Notes: generated from the letters alone by a model not told the origin. Shown: positions 1 to 8,944, numbered from the stretch's first letter. The stretch: DNA of 53,457 nt from an uncultured Bacteroides sp. (GCA_949296415.1 CASFQC010000012.1:1-53457), one strand, 5' to 3'. Numbers and translations: made by a program.

Positions 1-24
1 CTTTAACTTACAGGAGTTTCATCG

Positions 25-98
25 TGGACCAGCCAGGGCTTGAACCTGGGACCTCCAGATTATGAGTCTGTTGCTCTAACCAACTGAGCTACAAGTCC
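25..98 (-). tRNA. tRNA-Met (CAT anticodon)
   Basis: Read on the minus strand this folds as a cloverleaf: a GGACTTG acceptor 5' strand, a D arm GCTC...GAGC, an anticodon loop CTCATAA closed by CAGA/TCTG, and a T arm CCAGG-TTCAAGC-CCTGG. The anticodon is CAT. CAT can belong to elongator Met, initiator Met or the lysidine-modified Ile tRNA; elongator Met is the most likely reading, but the choice is inferred. One acceptor mismatch (T6-T67) and an A-G at the top of the anticodon stem are visible. CCA is not encoded. Confidence 0.88.
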
Positions 99-239
99 GG
101 TGCATGCTTTCTTGCATTGCGGATGCAAAGATAGGGATTCGTTTCGACATATGCAAGCTTTCGGAGGAAAAACAATGAAATATTTTTTAGGAGGGCAGCC
201 ACAGAAAGGACACCAAAGACTCGCAAGGAGGCATTGCAG

Positions 240-330
240 CAGGACAGGAAAAGCGCAAGCTGCGCGAATTGTTCCGGATTGCGACAAGCTTGTCCGTAAA
301 AATCCGCGCAGCTTGCGCTTCTGTTCTGTC
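240..330. other. large intergenic hairpin downstream of the M43 gene
   Basis: The arms AAGCGCAAGCTGCGCG (251-266) and CGCGCAGCTTGCGCTT (305-320) are perfectly complementary over 16 bp, and pairing continues imperfectly outward (GACAGGA with TCTGTTCTGTC). The loop itself carries the self-complementary 12-mer GACAAGCTTGTC at 283-294. It sits just past the stop of the M43 protease gene, where a transcript of the minus-strand cluster would end, so it may act in termination or mRNA 3'-end stability. No T-run follows it, so it is not a classic intrinsic terminator. Confidence 0.5.
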
Positions 331-360
331 TGTTGCCCCGCCGGGAGCATCAGAACCGCC

Positions 361-1722
361 TTACTCCAAGGGCAACGCCTCGCAGACGGTGAAGTGCGGC
401 TCGAAGTCTTCCGCTGCCGTGGCATTGCGCGTGCCTGCTTCGGGGAACACGCTTCCGGTGAAGTCCTTCGGTCCGGGTATGTCCACGGAGTGGCTCAGTA
501 TGTACCTTGCGCGTTCGGCCTGCTGCGGCGAGAACTGGTCGGAGTAGCACACGGCATAGTCCATCACATTGTGGCTCTGGAACTGTTCGCCGGTCTCGCT
601 GTTGATGCGCCATACCCATTCGTCGCGTTCGGCGGCGGTGAGCAGCAGACGGTAGCCCACAGTGGCCAGCCAGCTGTTGAACTGCGCGTCGTACAGGTCC
701 TTGCGGTAGGGAGGCGTGTCGGTGCAGTAGTCGGTGTCGTAGTCGCAGTCGTTGCCATAGTCGTCCTGGTTGAAGGCATGGTAGAGGCCGATGAAGTGTC
801 CCAGTTCATGCGCCAGCGTCACTATGGGGTCGGACTGATAGTACTCGTTGTCGTTCGCAGGCAGGTCGTAGAGGTACGTGCTGTTGATGCACACAGCCTG
901 CGGGAAGGGGTTCTCGCTGAAGTCCGTACCTGCGGGATAGGTGCTTATTCCCTCAAGCTCGTAGGGCGCAGGCAGCAAGGGGAACTGCGAGATGCCCAGC
1001 ACGTTGCGGTAGTCGTCGGCATACTTGAAGAGGAATATGTTGACGTACTTGGACGGATCCCAGTAGGAAGAGGTGTTGTGCGTCTCCTGTCCGAGCATGA
1101 ACTGTTCGGGGTTGAGGACGAACCACTGGGTCTGCACCCTGTCCACACCGGGTTCTTCCAGCCGATTGCCTTCGGGGTCTTCCGTGGCCATGACGAACTC
1201 CATCCCCAGGTCTACCCCGCACTCGGCATAAAGGCGGTTCACGCCGTCGAGCAGCGTCTGCAGATGTCCTTCGGGGAAATATACTTCGTCGTTGCTGTCG
1301 CGGTTGTAGAACATGTGGAACACCACAGGCAGCTTGTAGCGGTGGCCTTCGGTGTAGGCGTAGGCATTCTGCCGCACGACGACGGAGTCGGTGCTTCCGT
1401 CTTCTCCCGTCAGGCGTATGGTGGCGGAGCGTGCGTCCTGCCACAGGTTTTCCTCTACGGCAACGGACAACGTGGCACCGTCGGCCGAAGGTTGCGGCGT
1501 GGCCCATGCGTTGGTGGTGGAGGCGGTCCATTGTCCCCCGCCGTTCACTTGTACGGACAGCGTGGTGCCTTCCGCAACCACGTCGTCCAGGCTTGTCTCG
1601 GCCACGCTCACGGGTCCGTCGGCTTCCGGTTCCGGCTGCACGGCCGGTTCATCGTCGTCGGAGCATGCCCAGCAGCAGGCACACAACGCGGCAACAAGCA
1701 GATAGTTCAATTTAGTTTGCAT
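361..1722 (-). CDS. BACON-domain M43-type zinc metalloprotease lipoprotein
   Basis: Predicted cell-surface zinc endopeptidase of 453 aa. A signal peptide ends at Cys20, followed by SDDDE; an acidic run after the lipid Cys is the Bacteroidetes surface-export signature. Residues about 36-120 look like a BACON domain. The catalytic core carries HELGHFIGLYH (305-315), the HExxHxxGxxH metzincin site, and a downstream Met-turn (NVMDYA), as in pappalysin-like M43 proteases. It is the last gene of a minus-strand run and starts 50 bp after the Omp28 gene. The substrate cannot be read from sequence; host or dietary protein is an inference from the family. Confidence 0.9.
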   Translation of the reverse strand: MQTKLNYLLVAALCACCWACSDDDEPAVQPEPEADGPVSVAETSLDDVVAEGTTLSVQVNGGGQWTASTTNAWATPQPSADGATLSVAVEENLWQDARSATIRLTGEDGSTDSVVVRQNAYAYTEGHRYKLPVVFHMFYNRDSNDEVYFPEGHLQTLLDGVNRLYAECGVDLGMEFVMATEDPEGNRLEEPGVDRVQTQWFVLNPEQFMLGQETHNTSSYWDPSKYVNIFLFKYADDYRNVLGISQFPLLPAPYELEGISTYPAGTDFSENPFPQAVCINSTYLYDLPANDNEYYQSDPIVTLAHELGHFIGLYHAFNQDDYGNDCDYDTDYCTDTPPYRKDLYDAQFNSWLATVGYRLLLTAAERDEWVWRINSETGEQFQSHNVMDYAVCYSDQFSPQQAERARYILSHSVDIPGPKDFTGSVFPEAGTRNATAAEDFEPHFTVCEALPLE

Positions 1723-1772
1723 GTCAGTTCGATTTTAGTTAAGGGTTTATGTTACAATGTATCCTGAGTTGT

Positions 1773-2948
1773 TCAGTCTTCGTATTCAAAGGCCACCTGC
1801 TCGTTCATGCCACAGGATATGACGTTGTCGGTCAGGTAGCGCGCTCCTCCGGTGCTTTTGTTCACCATGACTACCGCGCGCAGGTTGGTCAGGTCTTCGT
1901 ATTCAAAGTCGTCCATGGACACTTCGCACGAGTAGACCTGCGTGGTGCCTCCCTGGGTTTCTTCTTGTCCGCCCAAGGCTTCTCCCGTCACGGTATTCAT
2001 GTTCGATATCCAGCGCACCACGTAGTTGTGGTGTGTAAAGTCGTAGTCCTGCAGTTGGCTGCCGTAATAGTTTTCCTGCCCTGTGGCATAAAGGTTGTTT
2101 TCTATGAGCCATACGGCTATGCGGTATCGTCCGGTGTCGGCCACCTTGACGTGTGCGGTAACTTGCACCGTTCCCCTACTTTCTATGGCCGAGGTAGCTG
2201 CGGCGATGGCTGTGGATGCAGGTTGTGCAGTCAGCTGGTTGGCCAGGGTGGTGATGTTGCGTGTCACGTCAGCGGGAATATTGGCATCGGCGTTGTACTC
2301 CGACGTCATGTTGAAGTACAGCTGCGGTATGCTGTTGATGCCCAGTGCCAGCAGCACCTGCATGCTGTAGTCCGACACGAAGGGGTCGGCAAACACGCCG
2401 TGCGCGGCGGTGAACACCACCTTGTCGGCATCGCTGCTCTCCACAAAGTCGTGTATGCCGGCAATGACCCTCGGACAGTACGTACATCCTAAGCTGGTGC
2501 CCTGTATGGCCAGTGCGCGGTGGGTGAACCCGTCGTACCGGTCGGGCTCCGGATCTTCGGGAACCTCCAGTATGCTGTTCACCACGGACACGGTGATGTA
2601 GTCGGTGTTGCGGTTGCCGTAGCTGGCAAAGAATTCGTGCTGCCCCACTTCATCGGAGCTGAAGGTGTAACGTCCGTCGGCACCGGGTTCCAGGCGCGCG
2701 TAGTTGTTGGTGCGTTCGTATATGGCGGCATCGGCGGTCACGTCCGTACCGTCGTTGGTGACGGTAAGGATAACTTCCTCTCCCACTTCGATGTACGACG
2801 CCGACACGTTCAGGTACAGCCCTTCCTGCCCGGTTCCGGGGTTGTCGCCGGGGTTGTCTATTTCTTCTCCCCCGGGATATGGATTGCCTGCGCAGGCGGC
2901 AAATCCCAGGAATGCCGCCAGGCAGAGTGCTTTGTCAAGTAACTTCAT
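1773..2948 (-). CDS. Omp28-related outer-membrane lipoprotein with thioredoxin-type CxxC
   Basis: A 391-aa lipoprotein (lipobox FAAC, Cys19) resembling the Omp28 family first known from Porphyromonas. Residues about 42-125 look like an Ig-like beta domain. The C-terminal part has CTYC (155-158) and, about 50 residues later, SIPQLYFN, which reads like the cis-proline loop of a thioredoxin fold. A redox or disulfide-handling role is therefore plausible but inferred; the family's biochemical role is not established. It lies between the DUF6029 gene (55-bp gap) and the M43 protease gene (50-bp gap), and two genes downstream of TlpA, which is also a CxxC protein. Confidence 0.85.
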   Translation of the reverse strand: MKLLDKALCLAAFLGFAACAGNPYPGGEEIDNPGDNPGTGQEGLYLNVSASYIEVGEEVILTVTNDGTDVTADAAIYERTNNYARLEPGADGRYTFSSDEVGQHEFFASYGNRNTDYITVSVVNSILEVPEDPEPDRYDGFTHRALAIQGTSLGCTYCPRVIAGIHDFVESSDADKVVFTAAHGVFADPFVSDYSMQVLLALGINSIPQLYFNMTSEYNADANIPADVTRNITTLANQLTAQPASTAIAAATSAIESRGTVQVTAHVKVADTGRYRIAVWLIENNLYATGQENYYGSQLQDYDFTHHNYVVRWISNMNTVTGEALGGQEETQGGTTQVYSCEVSMDDFEYEDLTNLRAVVMVNKSTGGARYLTDNVISCGMNEQVAFEYED

Positions 2949-3003
2949 AACGGTATGTATTCTTTGATGGTTTCTGATTGTAGGCCTCCGTCCTCCTCCG
3001 GTT

Positions 3004-4578
3004 TCAGAAAGAGGAGGTGATGGTCAGCCCCGCTCCCGTATAGGCAGGCGTGTAGCGGCACACGCCTCCGGAACATACGTATCCGGCCCTGTTGCGCCCG
3101 TAGCTCAGCTGTATGCGGGTGTTCTTCCGGGTGTAGCTCACCGAGCCGTTGTAGTAGTGGATTTCGTTCTCCAGGCTCCACATGTCGCTCAGCGTAAAGC
3201 TCCAGCGCGGTGCCAGGTTGAACTCGGCCAGGGCGGCCACCCAGTCTTTCTCGTTGTTGTCTTGCTCGTACTTGGAGTAGAGGTACTGCAGTTCCACGCG
3301 GAGCGACTTCTTGCGGTCGAACTTGTACAGTCCGTCGAGCACGAAGATGTTGGAGGCATACGTCCTCTCGTCCAGTCCGTGCGACGGGCTCCATTCCTGT
3401 ATGGAAACCAGGAAGGTGGTCTTCAGCTGCTTGTTCCACTGGCGTTCTATGTCGCCGTTGATGTCGCGCCACAGCAGCCTCGACTTCTGCGTCACGGCCT
3501 TGTCCGAGTAGTAGAGGGAGGCGTTGAAGTGCACGTTCCAGTACTTGCTGCGGTCGTCGCGGTCGCGCCAGGAGTAATAGGCGTCGAACTGTCCGCCGCG
3601 TTCGCCGTCGCCCTGCACCTGGTAGGGGTTCAGGTTGGCCAGCATGTAGGTGTATTGCCTGGTCAGAGCAGGCAGATAGTTCAGCACGTTTCCGGTTCCG
3701 TCGCCGGTCAGAGACAGCTGGGTGTTCATGTGCTTCAGCTCGCGGTAGGTCAGCAGGGCGGAGAATCCCCGGTTGCTGTATCCTGCCTCGGCCATGAAGG
3801 CATGTCCTTTCACGGCCTCGTTCAGCACCACCGGACTGACGTCTTTCCCCTTGGCCACATATTCCACGTTGGCATTGAAGCCTTTCCAGCCAAGGTTCAG
3901 CCTGCCCGAGTACATGTCCACGTTGGGACGGGCTATGCTGGGCATGCCGTCCAGCTCAAGCGACTGATAGCGGTTGACGTAGCTGCCTTCCAGGTCCAGC
4001 AGTCCGTCGTTCCATCCCGCCAGCCGTGCCAGCGAGAGGCTGAGGTCGGCACCGCGCACCCACGAGTCGGCATAGTCGGTGTAGAGACGGGGTCTGCCGT
4101 AGAGTGCCTTCACGTTGACGTAGTCCTTGTAGTGGTAAGAGGCATACACGCCCTCTATGGAGTTGTTGAATCCTAACGTGCGGTCCTCGTAGCTGCGGAA
4201 CACCAGTCCCGAGCCGAACTGCTCGAAGATGTCGCCCGCACGGAAGCTGAAGTCGTCGTCCTGCCAGGCGGCGTATTTCACGCCCAGCAGCACCCGCTTG
4301 TCGCCATACACGCCTATGTCGTAACCCTGCAGGGCAGGCAGGTATCCTTCCAGCTGCACGCCCGCGCTGAACTTGCCTTGCGTGTAGTCCAACTTCAGGT
4401 AGCTGTTGCTGCCGAACTTGTCGTCGGGGTTCACGGCGTCGGTGCCGTCCAGGCCGCTGTCGTCCACGTAGTAGATGTTGTTCGTCTCTATGCTTCCGGA
4501 CAGGTGTCCCTTCTGTTGGGCCGCTGCCGGCACGACGGTTCCGGCCAGCAGGAGTGAAAACAATATGTATTTCCGCAT
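3004..4578 (-). CDS. DUF6029-family outer-membrane beta-barrel protein
   Basis: A 524-aa protein with a cleavable signal peptide ending near PAAAQ. It is made almost entirely of alternating amphipathic segments rich in aromatic residues and ends in Phe (ITSSF), the usual terminal residue of an outer-membrane barrel. The opening GHLSGSIETNNIYYVDD matches my recollection of the Bacteroidales DUF6029 family. Function unknown. Its start lies 2 nt after the stop of tlpA, so the two are almost certainly co-transcribed and probably translationally coupled. Confidence 0.8.
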   Translation of the reverse strand: MRKYILFSLLLAGTVVPAAAQQKGHLSGSIETNNIYYVDDSGLDGTDAVNPDDKFGSNSYLKLDYTQGKFSAGVQLEGYLPALQGYDIGVYGDKRVLLGVKYAAWQDDDFSFRAGDIFEQFGSGLVFRSYEDRTLGFNNSIEGVYASYHYKDYVNVKALYGRPRLYTDYADSWVRGADLSLSLARLAGWNDGLLDLEGSYVNRYQSLELDGMPSIARPNVDMYSGRLNLGWKGFNANVEYVAKGKDVSPVVLNEAVKGHAFMAEAGYSNRGFSALLTYRELKHMNTQLSLTGDGTGNVLNYLPALTRQYTYMLANLNPYQVQGDGERGGQFDAYYSWRDRDDRSKYWNVHFNASLYYSDKAVTQKSRLLWRDINGDIERQWNKQLKTTFLVSIQEWSPSHGLDERTYASNIFVLDGLYKFDRKKSLRVELQYLYSKYEQDNNEKDWVAALAEFNLAPRWSFTLSDMWSLENEIHYYNGSVSYTRKNTRIQLSYGRNRAGYVCSGGVCRYTPAYTGAGLTITSSF

Positions 4579-4580
4579 CT

Positions 4581-5066
4581 TTATTCGCTCAGTTCTTTAA
4601 GTTTGTCCAATAGTTCGTATTCGCTGCCGGGGGTGTATCCGGTATGGGCGTAGACCACATTGCCCTCGGCGTCCACCACGAAGGTCTGTGGCGTGAGCGA
4701 CACGTTCATGGCGCGCTTCAGGTCCTGGTTCTTGTCGAACAGGCAGATGAACTGCCAGTCGTATCCCTGGGCCATGGAGCGGGCGCGCGAGGTGAAGCGG
4801 CTATCGTCGATGGACACGGCTATGATGTTGAAGTCCACTTCTTCCCGCCACTCTTCCATCACCTCGTTCAGCGCATTCAGCTCGGTGAGGCAGGGTTTGC
4901 ACGTCACTCCCCAGAAAGACACGATGGCGGGCTTTCCGTCCAATACCTTCTTGGTGCTCACGGTTTCGCCCTTGGCGTTTTCCACCTTCACGTCGGGCCA
5001 TGCGGTTTGCGCGTACAGGCCGATGCCGCACAGCAGCACAGCCAGGGTGCAGAGTATTTTCTTCAT
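4581..5066 (-). CDS. TlpA-like thiol:disulfide oxidoreductase
   Basis: A 161-aa secreted thioredoxin-fold protein. The signal peptide ends at LYAQ. The active site is WGVTCKPC (Cys56, Cys59) and the cis-proline loop is TPQTF (Pro125), as in TlpA/ResA proteins that reduce disulfides outside the cytoplasm. It is encoded immediately before the DUF6029 barrel (2-nt gap) and the Omp28 CxxC lipoprotein, which suggests that this locus handles disulfides in envelope proteins. An intrinsic terminator separates it from the upstream lipoprotein gene, so it may have its own promoter or depend on read-through. Confidence 0.88.
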   Translation of the reverse strand: MKKILCTLAVLLCGIGLYAQTAWPDVKVENAKGETVSTKKVLDGKPAIVSFWGVTCKPCLTELNALNEVMEEWREEVDFNIIAVSIDDSRFTSRARSMAQGYDWQFICLFDKNQDLKRAMNVSLTPQTFVVDAEGNVVYAHTGYTPGSEYELLDKLKELSE

Positions 5067-5084
5067 TGTCTATGGATTTATCGT

Positions 5085-5131
5085 TTTACAAAACAAAGCA
5101 GAAGTCCGGCTTTGTCCGGGCTCCTGCTTTT
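5085..5131 (-). terminator. intrinsic terminator/attenuator between the 886-aa lipoprotein gene and tlpA
   Basis: On the minus strand the stem AAAGCAGGAGCCCGG pairs with CCGGACTTCTGCTTT (plus positions 5117-5131 and 5096-5110) and is followed by a T-rich stretch, GTTTTGT. It lies 19 bp past the stop of the upstream gene and ends 19 bp before the tlpA start codon, so it could limit rather than fully block read-through into tlpA. Confidence 0.75.
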
Positions 5132-5149
5132 ATGGTTATCGTCAGAGGT

Positions 5150-7810
5150 TTATTTCTTCTCTACCTCCTTCAAGGCATCAGCCGGATTGAACACCCTGCC
5201 TGTTCCTATGGTCACGGGCGTCTGGCGCGACATGCGCGTCCTGCGGAAGGTGCCGTCGGTTCTCTGTGCACCCACAGCCTTTACATTGTCTATGTTGCGC
5301 GAAGCGGCAGAGCGGGTCTGTGCCTGCGTACCGGCGTTGCGGGTCAGCACAAGGCCGCCCAGGGCATCCGTGCGGAAATACCAACTGTAGTAGCCGGGCA
5401 TGATTTCGTAGGCCAACGAAGGCGTGTAGGTCAGGTCACCGCTCGTCACGTTGCCCACGGTCAGCGTGTTGCCGTCTTCCGACACGGTCACGGGATACGT
5501 GAAGGCTCCCATGGTAGTGGCGTCGTTGCTGTTATAGCCATACAGTCCCACGCTATAGTAGTTCCATGCGCAGAGGGGATCGATGTAGTTGGCATAGGTG
5601 CCCGTAGACTGGTCGTAGGTGGTGGCCATCAGCGTCAGCTGGTCGTTGCCTTCCTCGTCCTTCGATACTTCGAACACCAGCTTGGGACCGAAGTCACGGA
5701 ACATGTCTTCCACGGAATAAGCCGAATAAGTGGTGCTGTTGAAGAGGTCCCACGGAGTGGCGAATGCCGTATATATCCGGTCCATCTCCATTCCGGTAGC
5801 CACTACTTGGTTCTGTCCGGCATATTTCTGGCGGAAGTGGTCAGCGGCATTGTTATAGTTCTCCATTTCGCGGTTTATGGAAGCGTTGGCCTCTTCCTCG
5901 GTCAGGCCTGTGCCCATGTAGTATTCCAGCAGAGACTGGCGTTCGGCGTCGTTGAGTTGCCTTTGGGCAAATGGATTGCTGTCGAAGTTCACTTCGGCGG
6001 ACTGAGTCTTGATGTCCTGCGACATATAGTCCATACCCGTGAAGGTGGCAGTCCATGAGCCTTGCAGCAGGTCGAACAGTTCGCTTTCTACCGGCTCTTT
6101 GGCAGGTACGGATCCTGTGGTGGCCGTCATTTGCAGCGTGGATGTCCCTCCGTCGAAGTCGTTAAACAACTGTGTCTTTTCATCGGCGTTGTATGACTCC
6201 AGCACCAGTTTGCTCTCGGTTTCGTCCATGGAACTCCACGTCATGTTGTAGCCTTCGCTGCTGTTGATCTGTGCCAGCGTCTCGGCGTCGTTTATCACGG
6301 CTCCATATTGATCCATCATCATCTGCAACTGTTCCTCGCGTTGCTCCACGCCCAAGGAGTTCAGCATGGGATACCACTCCGACGTGTAGTTCATGAGGTA
6401 CTTCAGTCCGGCGCAGTCGCCGTTGGGGGCTTTCACGTTGAATCCCACCAAGTAGGGGTTTCCTGTCTCTATGGGGTGTACTTCCATTTCTACCGCAGGC
6501 TGGTCTGACACGATGGGGCGGATACCGTCTAAGCGGTGGAAGGTAGTTGTAGTACCCTCGTCATTATAGATGGCGGTCACCAGCATGCTGTATTCATGTC
6601 CTTCTTCCAAAGGATAAGCCGTTTCGTAAGCTCCTTCGAAGGAATCTCCGTTGTTCATCACGTACACGGGCAATCCATCTTCTCCACCTATGAGCTGGAG
6701 CAACAGGTCGTAACCGTTCTCTTCCACGCTCATGTCAAGCATCAGTGCGGAATATTGCAGCACGTTCTCGCTGGGCACGAACTGCACGTAAGCCGTCTTT
6801 TCGGTAGTGCGGGTCACGTTGATGACCACTTCGCCGTCGCCCTGGTTTTGGAACTGGGTGAAAAGATACTGCTTGGCATAAGTTCCGGTAAACTGGTCGC
6901 CATACAACGAGGGTTCGCACTCTTCGGTATATTCTCCCAGGTTCAGGTTTCCGCTGCGCGTCTGGGTCAGGAGTATGCCCGGATCGTCAAATCCGCCGCC
7001 TCCCTGTCCCGGAACGTAAAGGCTGTCGGGCGTGCTGCCATTGGCATCGCACTCTGCAATCATCAGCACGTAGTTGGTTCCCGGCAATATGCTGAGGATG
7101 TTTTCCACCGGTGTGCCGTCGGAATACGTGGAATTCAATGCATCGGCATTGGCATCCTCTCCGTTCCTGAAGGTAATGGTCCTCGGTCCACGGAAGCGCG
7201 GGTTGTTGTTAGGCATGTAACTGTTGTAGTACACGCAGTCAAAGTCCGAGCGTGCGAACTGTATGCGGTAGCTCTCGTACATGTTGCGGTCCATCAGCGC
7301 GGCAAACCAATACATACTGTCGGGCACTTCCACATGGAAGGTCATGTCGAACATGTTGGCCTCCAGTATGGTAAGCGTCTGGGTGTAATTGGCCGTGGTC
7401 ACTTCCTGGGTCTCCACCTGGTATTCGTCGCCTCCCCTGAAGACAAAGAACACCGTGTACGTGGTGTTGCCTACCATGCCGCCGCTCACGGTCACGGTGT
7501 TGCTGCCGTCTTGCATGGACACGATGCGTCCGTTGTCCCGTGCCTGCTGGTAGAGCACGGCAGCATCGGGAGCTTCGGCTCCGGTACCTTCCACCACACT
7601 GTAGCCGCATTCCTCCACATTGGAAGTGACTATGGTAAAGGTGGCCGAGGAAGTGTTTACTTGGGCAGGAGTGATTTGCACGCTCATGCCTTCTTCTTCA
7701 TTGCCCGGTTCGGGTTCGGTCACGGGGTCGTCATCGGAACACCCGTAGAATGCCGTCATGGCCATCATGCAGGCCATGACAAGCGAAAAAGCATAATTAA
7801 TCCTTTTCAT
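5150..7810 (-). CDS. large surface lipoprotein of unknown function
   Basis: An 886-aa protein starting at MKRINYAF. An in-frame Met 23 codons upstream is less likely because the signal peptide begins here. The lipobox ends at Cys24, followed by SDDDP, the surface-export type of acidic run. Residues about 40-130 look like a fibronectin-III/Ig-like module (MVGNTTYTVFFVF). The rest is beta-rich with no motif I recognise, and I do not recognise the protein. It heads the five-gene surface cluster and is followed by an intrinsic terminator, so it is probably made in excess over the downstream genes. The C-terminal tail is rich in Arg, Thr and Ser and ends EVEKK. Confidence 0.8.
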   Translation of the reverse strand: MKRINYAFSLVMACMMAMTAFYGCSDDDPVTEPEPGNEEEGMSVQITPAQVNTSSATFTIVTSNVEECGYSVVEGTGAEAPDAAVLYQQARDNGRIVSMQDGSNTVTVSGGMVGNTTYTVFFVFRGGDEYQVETQEVTTANYTQTLTILEANMFDMTFHVEVPDSMYWFAALMDRNMYESYRIQFARSDFDCVYYNSYMPNNNPRFRGPRTITFRNGEDANADALNSTYSDGTPVENILSILPGTNYVLMIAECDANGSTPDSLYVPGQGGGGFDDPGILLTQTRSGNLNLGEYTEECEPSLYGDQFTGTYAKQYLFTQFQNQGDGEVVINVTRTTEKTAYVQFVPSENVLQYSALMLDMSVEENGYDLLLQLIGGEDGLPVYVMNNGDSFEGAYETAYPLEEGHEYSMLVTAIYNDEGTTTTFHRLDGIRPIVSDQPAVEMEVHPIETGNPYLVGFNVKAPNGDCAGLKYLMNYTSEWYPMLNSLGVEQREEQLQMMMDQYGAVINDAETLAQINSSEGYNMTWSSMDETESKLVLESYNADEKTQLFNDFDGGTSTLQMTATTGSVPAKEPVESELFDLLQGSWTATFTGMDYMSQDIKTQSAEVNFDSNPFAQRQLNDAERQSLLEYYMGTGLTEEEANASINREMENYNNAADHFRQKYAGQNQVVATGMEMDRIYTAFATPWDLFNSTTYSAYSVEDMFRDFGPKLVFEVSKDEEGNDQLTLMATTYDQSTGTYANYIDPLCAWNYYSVGLYGYNSNDATTMGAFTYPVTVSEDGNTLTVGNVTSGDLTYTPSLAYEIMPGYYSWYFRTDALGGLVLTRNAGTQAQTRSAASRNIDNVKAVGAQRTDGTFRRTRMSRQTPVTIGTGRVFNPADALKEVEKK

Positions 7811-8391
7811 TTTTAGCTTTAATGTTAGGGTTATGGTTAGTGAATAAAATAAGAGGTCGATAGTCGGTTTGCACGACAACGATGCACGTCCGCGGAGAGC
7901 AGTATGTCCGGCGGTTGCACATCAACAGGTTGCCTTGAAGATGGTGGAAAGTCAGCGTTGGGAATCCGGACACTTGACATTCTTCAATATCATGTCCAGG
8001 TTAAAAAATGTCCGGAATGTCCTTATCAAGCTAAGCATCTTTTTATTTCTTTTAAAGGTATATAGCTAAACATTCGGCAAATTTATAAAAATCATACGTT
8101 ACTGAAAACATAATTTCCCATTTTTTTGCGCCTTCTGCCCGTTTTTAACATTAGGACGGGGAAAATGGGATATTCATTGATAAAAAAGCAAGCAAACAAA
8201 GGGTATGTGTTGACAAAAGGAAGGCATTACGCCCGCTGTGCTTTCGTTTGTGTCAGCAAGGCTCTTCGCCTGTCGTCCTGCTGCAGTGCAGGGCATGAAC
8301 CATGGCAACGGACTGAGGATGAAACGGGAATGCGGCTCCGCCCCGTTGACGCTTTGCCGGCGGGACCTTCCCCCGTTCTTTGTGCAAATTG
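7811..8391. other. long intergenic region with nested hairpin
   Basis: I see no coding sequence here. A nested inverted repeat lies at 8117-8169: outer arms CCCATTTT/AAAATGGG and inner arms CCCGT/ACGGG. A TAnnTTTG-type box for the minus-strand lipoprotein gene is at 8078-8085. Together these suggest a leader of roughly 260 nt before the lipoprotein start. I cannot assign a known riboswitch or RNA family. Confidence 0.35.
8078..8085 (-). promoter_or_regulatory. candidate -7 box (TAAATTTG) for the surface-lipoprotein cluster
   Basis: The minus-strand octamer TAAATTTG fits the Bacteroidetes -7 consensus TAnnTTTG. No clear TTTG -33 box is seen at the expected spacing. It is about 270 bp upstream of the start codon at 7810. 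Confidence 0.35.
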
Positions 8392-8442
8392 AAAAAGCGG
8401 TTGTGAAGTCCTGTTAAACGGAAATTCACAACCGCTTTTTTT
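8391..8442 (-). terminator. strong bidirectional intrinsic terminator after folK
   Basis: AAAAAGCGGTTGTGAA (8392-8407) pairs perfectly with TTCACAACCGCTTTTT (8425-8440), with flanking A and T runs. It closes the minus-strand run that ends with folK, 38 bp after its stop. The symmetry lets it work in both directions. Confidence 0.9.
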
Positions 8443-8479
8443 CAAGCAATGACAATCGGTTCCGGGAAACGTCTGTGCC

Positions 8480-8944
8480 TTACCCGGCCTGCACTTCCGC
8501 CGCCAGCTGCGCCACGGTCTTGCCCGTGAGGGGATGCACCGCGTCGGGCGCAATCTCGGCCAGCGGGAGCAGCACGAAGCTGCGGAGATGCATCAGGGGA
8601 TGGGGAATGACCAGTTCGGGCAGGTCCACCACAAGGTCGTCCCACATCAGCAGGTCTATGTCGATGAGGCGGTCGGCGTAGCGTCCGTCTTCGGTCCTTG
8701 ACGTGCGTCCCAACTGACGTTCTATGGACTGCGCGGTGCGGAGGGCACGGAGGGGGTCAAGGGTGGTGTCCACCCCGACGGCGGCATTGAGAAACGGGTG
8801 ATCCGAGGTGAATCCCCACGGGTCGGTGAGGTGGAAGGACGACACCTGCTCCACCTTGCCCATCACGCTTCCTATAAGGCGTATGGCCATGCGCAAGTTG
8901 CGTTCCTTATTGCCGAGATTGGAACCTAAGCTAAGGTATAACAT
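8480..8944 (-). CDS. folK: 2-amino-4-hydroxy-6-hydroxymethyldihydropteridine pyrophosphokinase
   Basis: HPPK transfers pyrophosphate from ATP to 6-hydroxymethyl-7,8-dihydropterin in folate synthesis, in the cytoplasm. The 154-aa length is normal. The N-terminal LSLGSNLGNKERNL and the conserved block RYADRLIDIDLLMWDD are diagnostic, and the IPHPLMHLRSFVLLPLAEI region matches the C-terminal part of the family. It is the last gene of the minus-strand run, 49 bp after queA, and is followed by a strong terminator. Confidence 0.95.
   Translation of the reverse strand: MLYLSLGSNLGNKERNLRMAIRLIGSVMGKVEQVSSFHLTDPWGFTSDHPFLNAAVGVDTTLDPLRALRTAQSIERQLGRTSRTEDGRYADRLIDIDLLMWDDLVVDLPELVIPHPLMHLRSFVLLPLAEIAPDAVHPLTGKTVAQLAAEVQAG

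Noticed and set aside
100-1767. Long plus-strand open frame over the M43 protease gene
   Set aside because: It has low-complexity Val/Gly/Arg composition and lies opposite a clearly coding minus-strand gene in high-GC DNA; a shadow frame.
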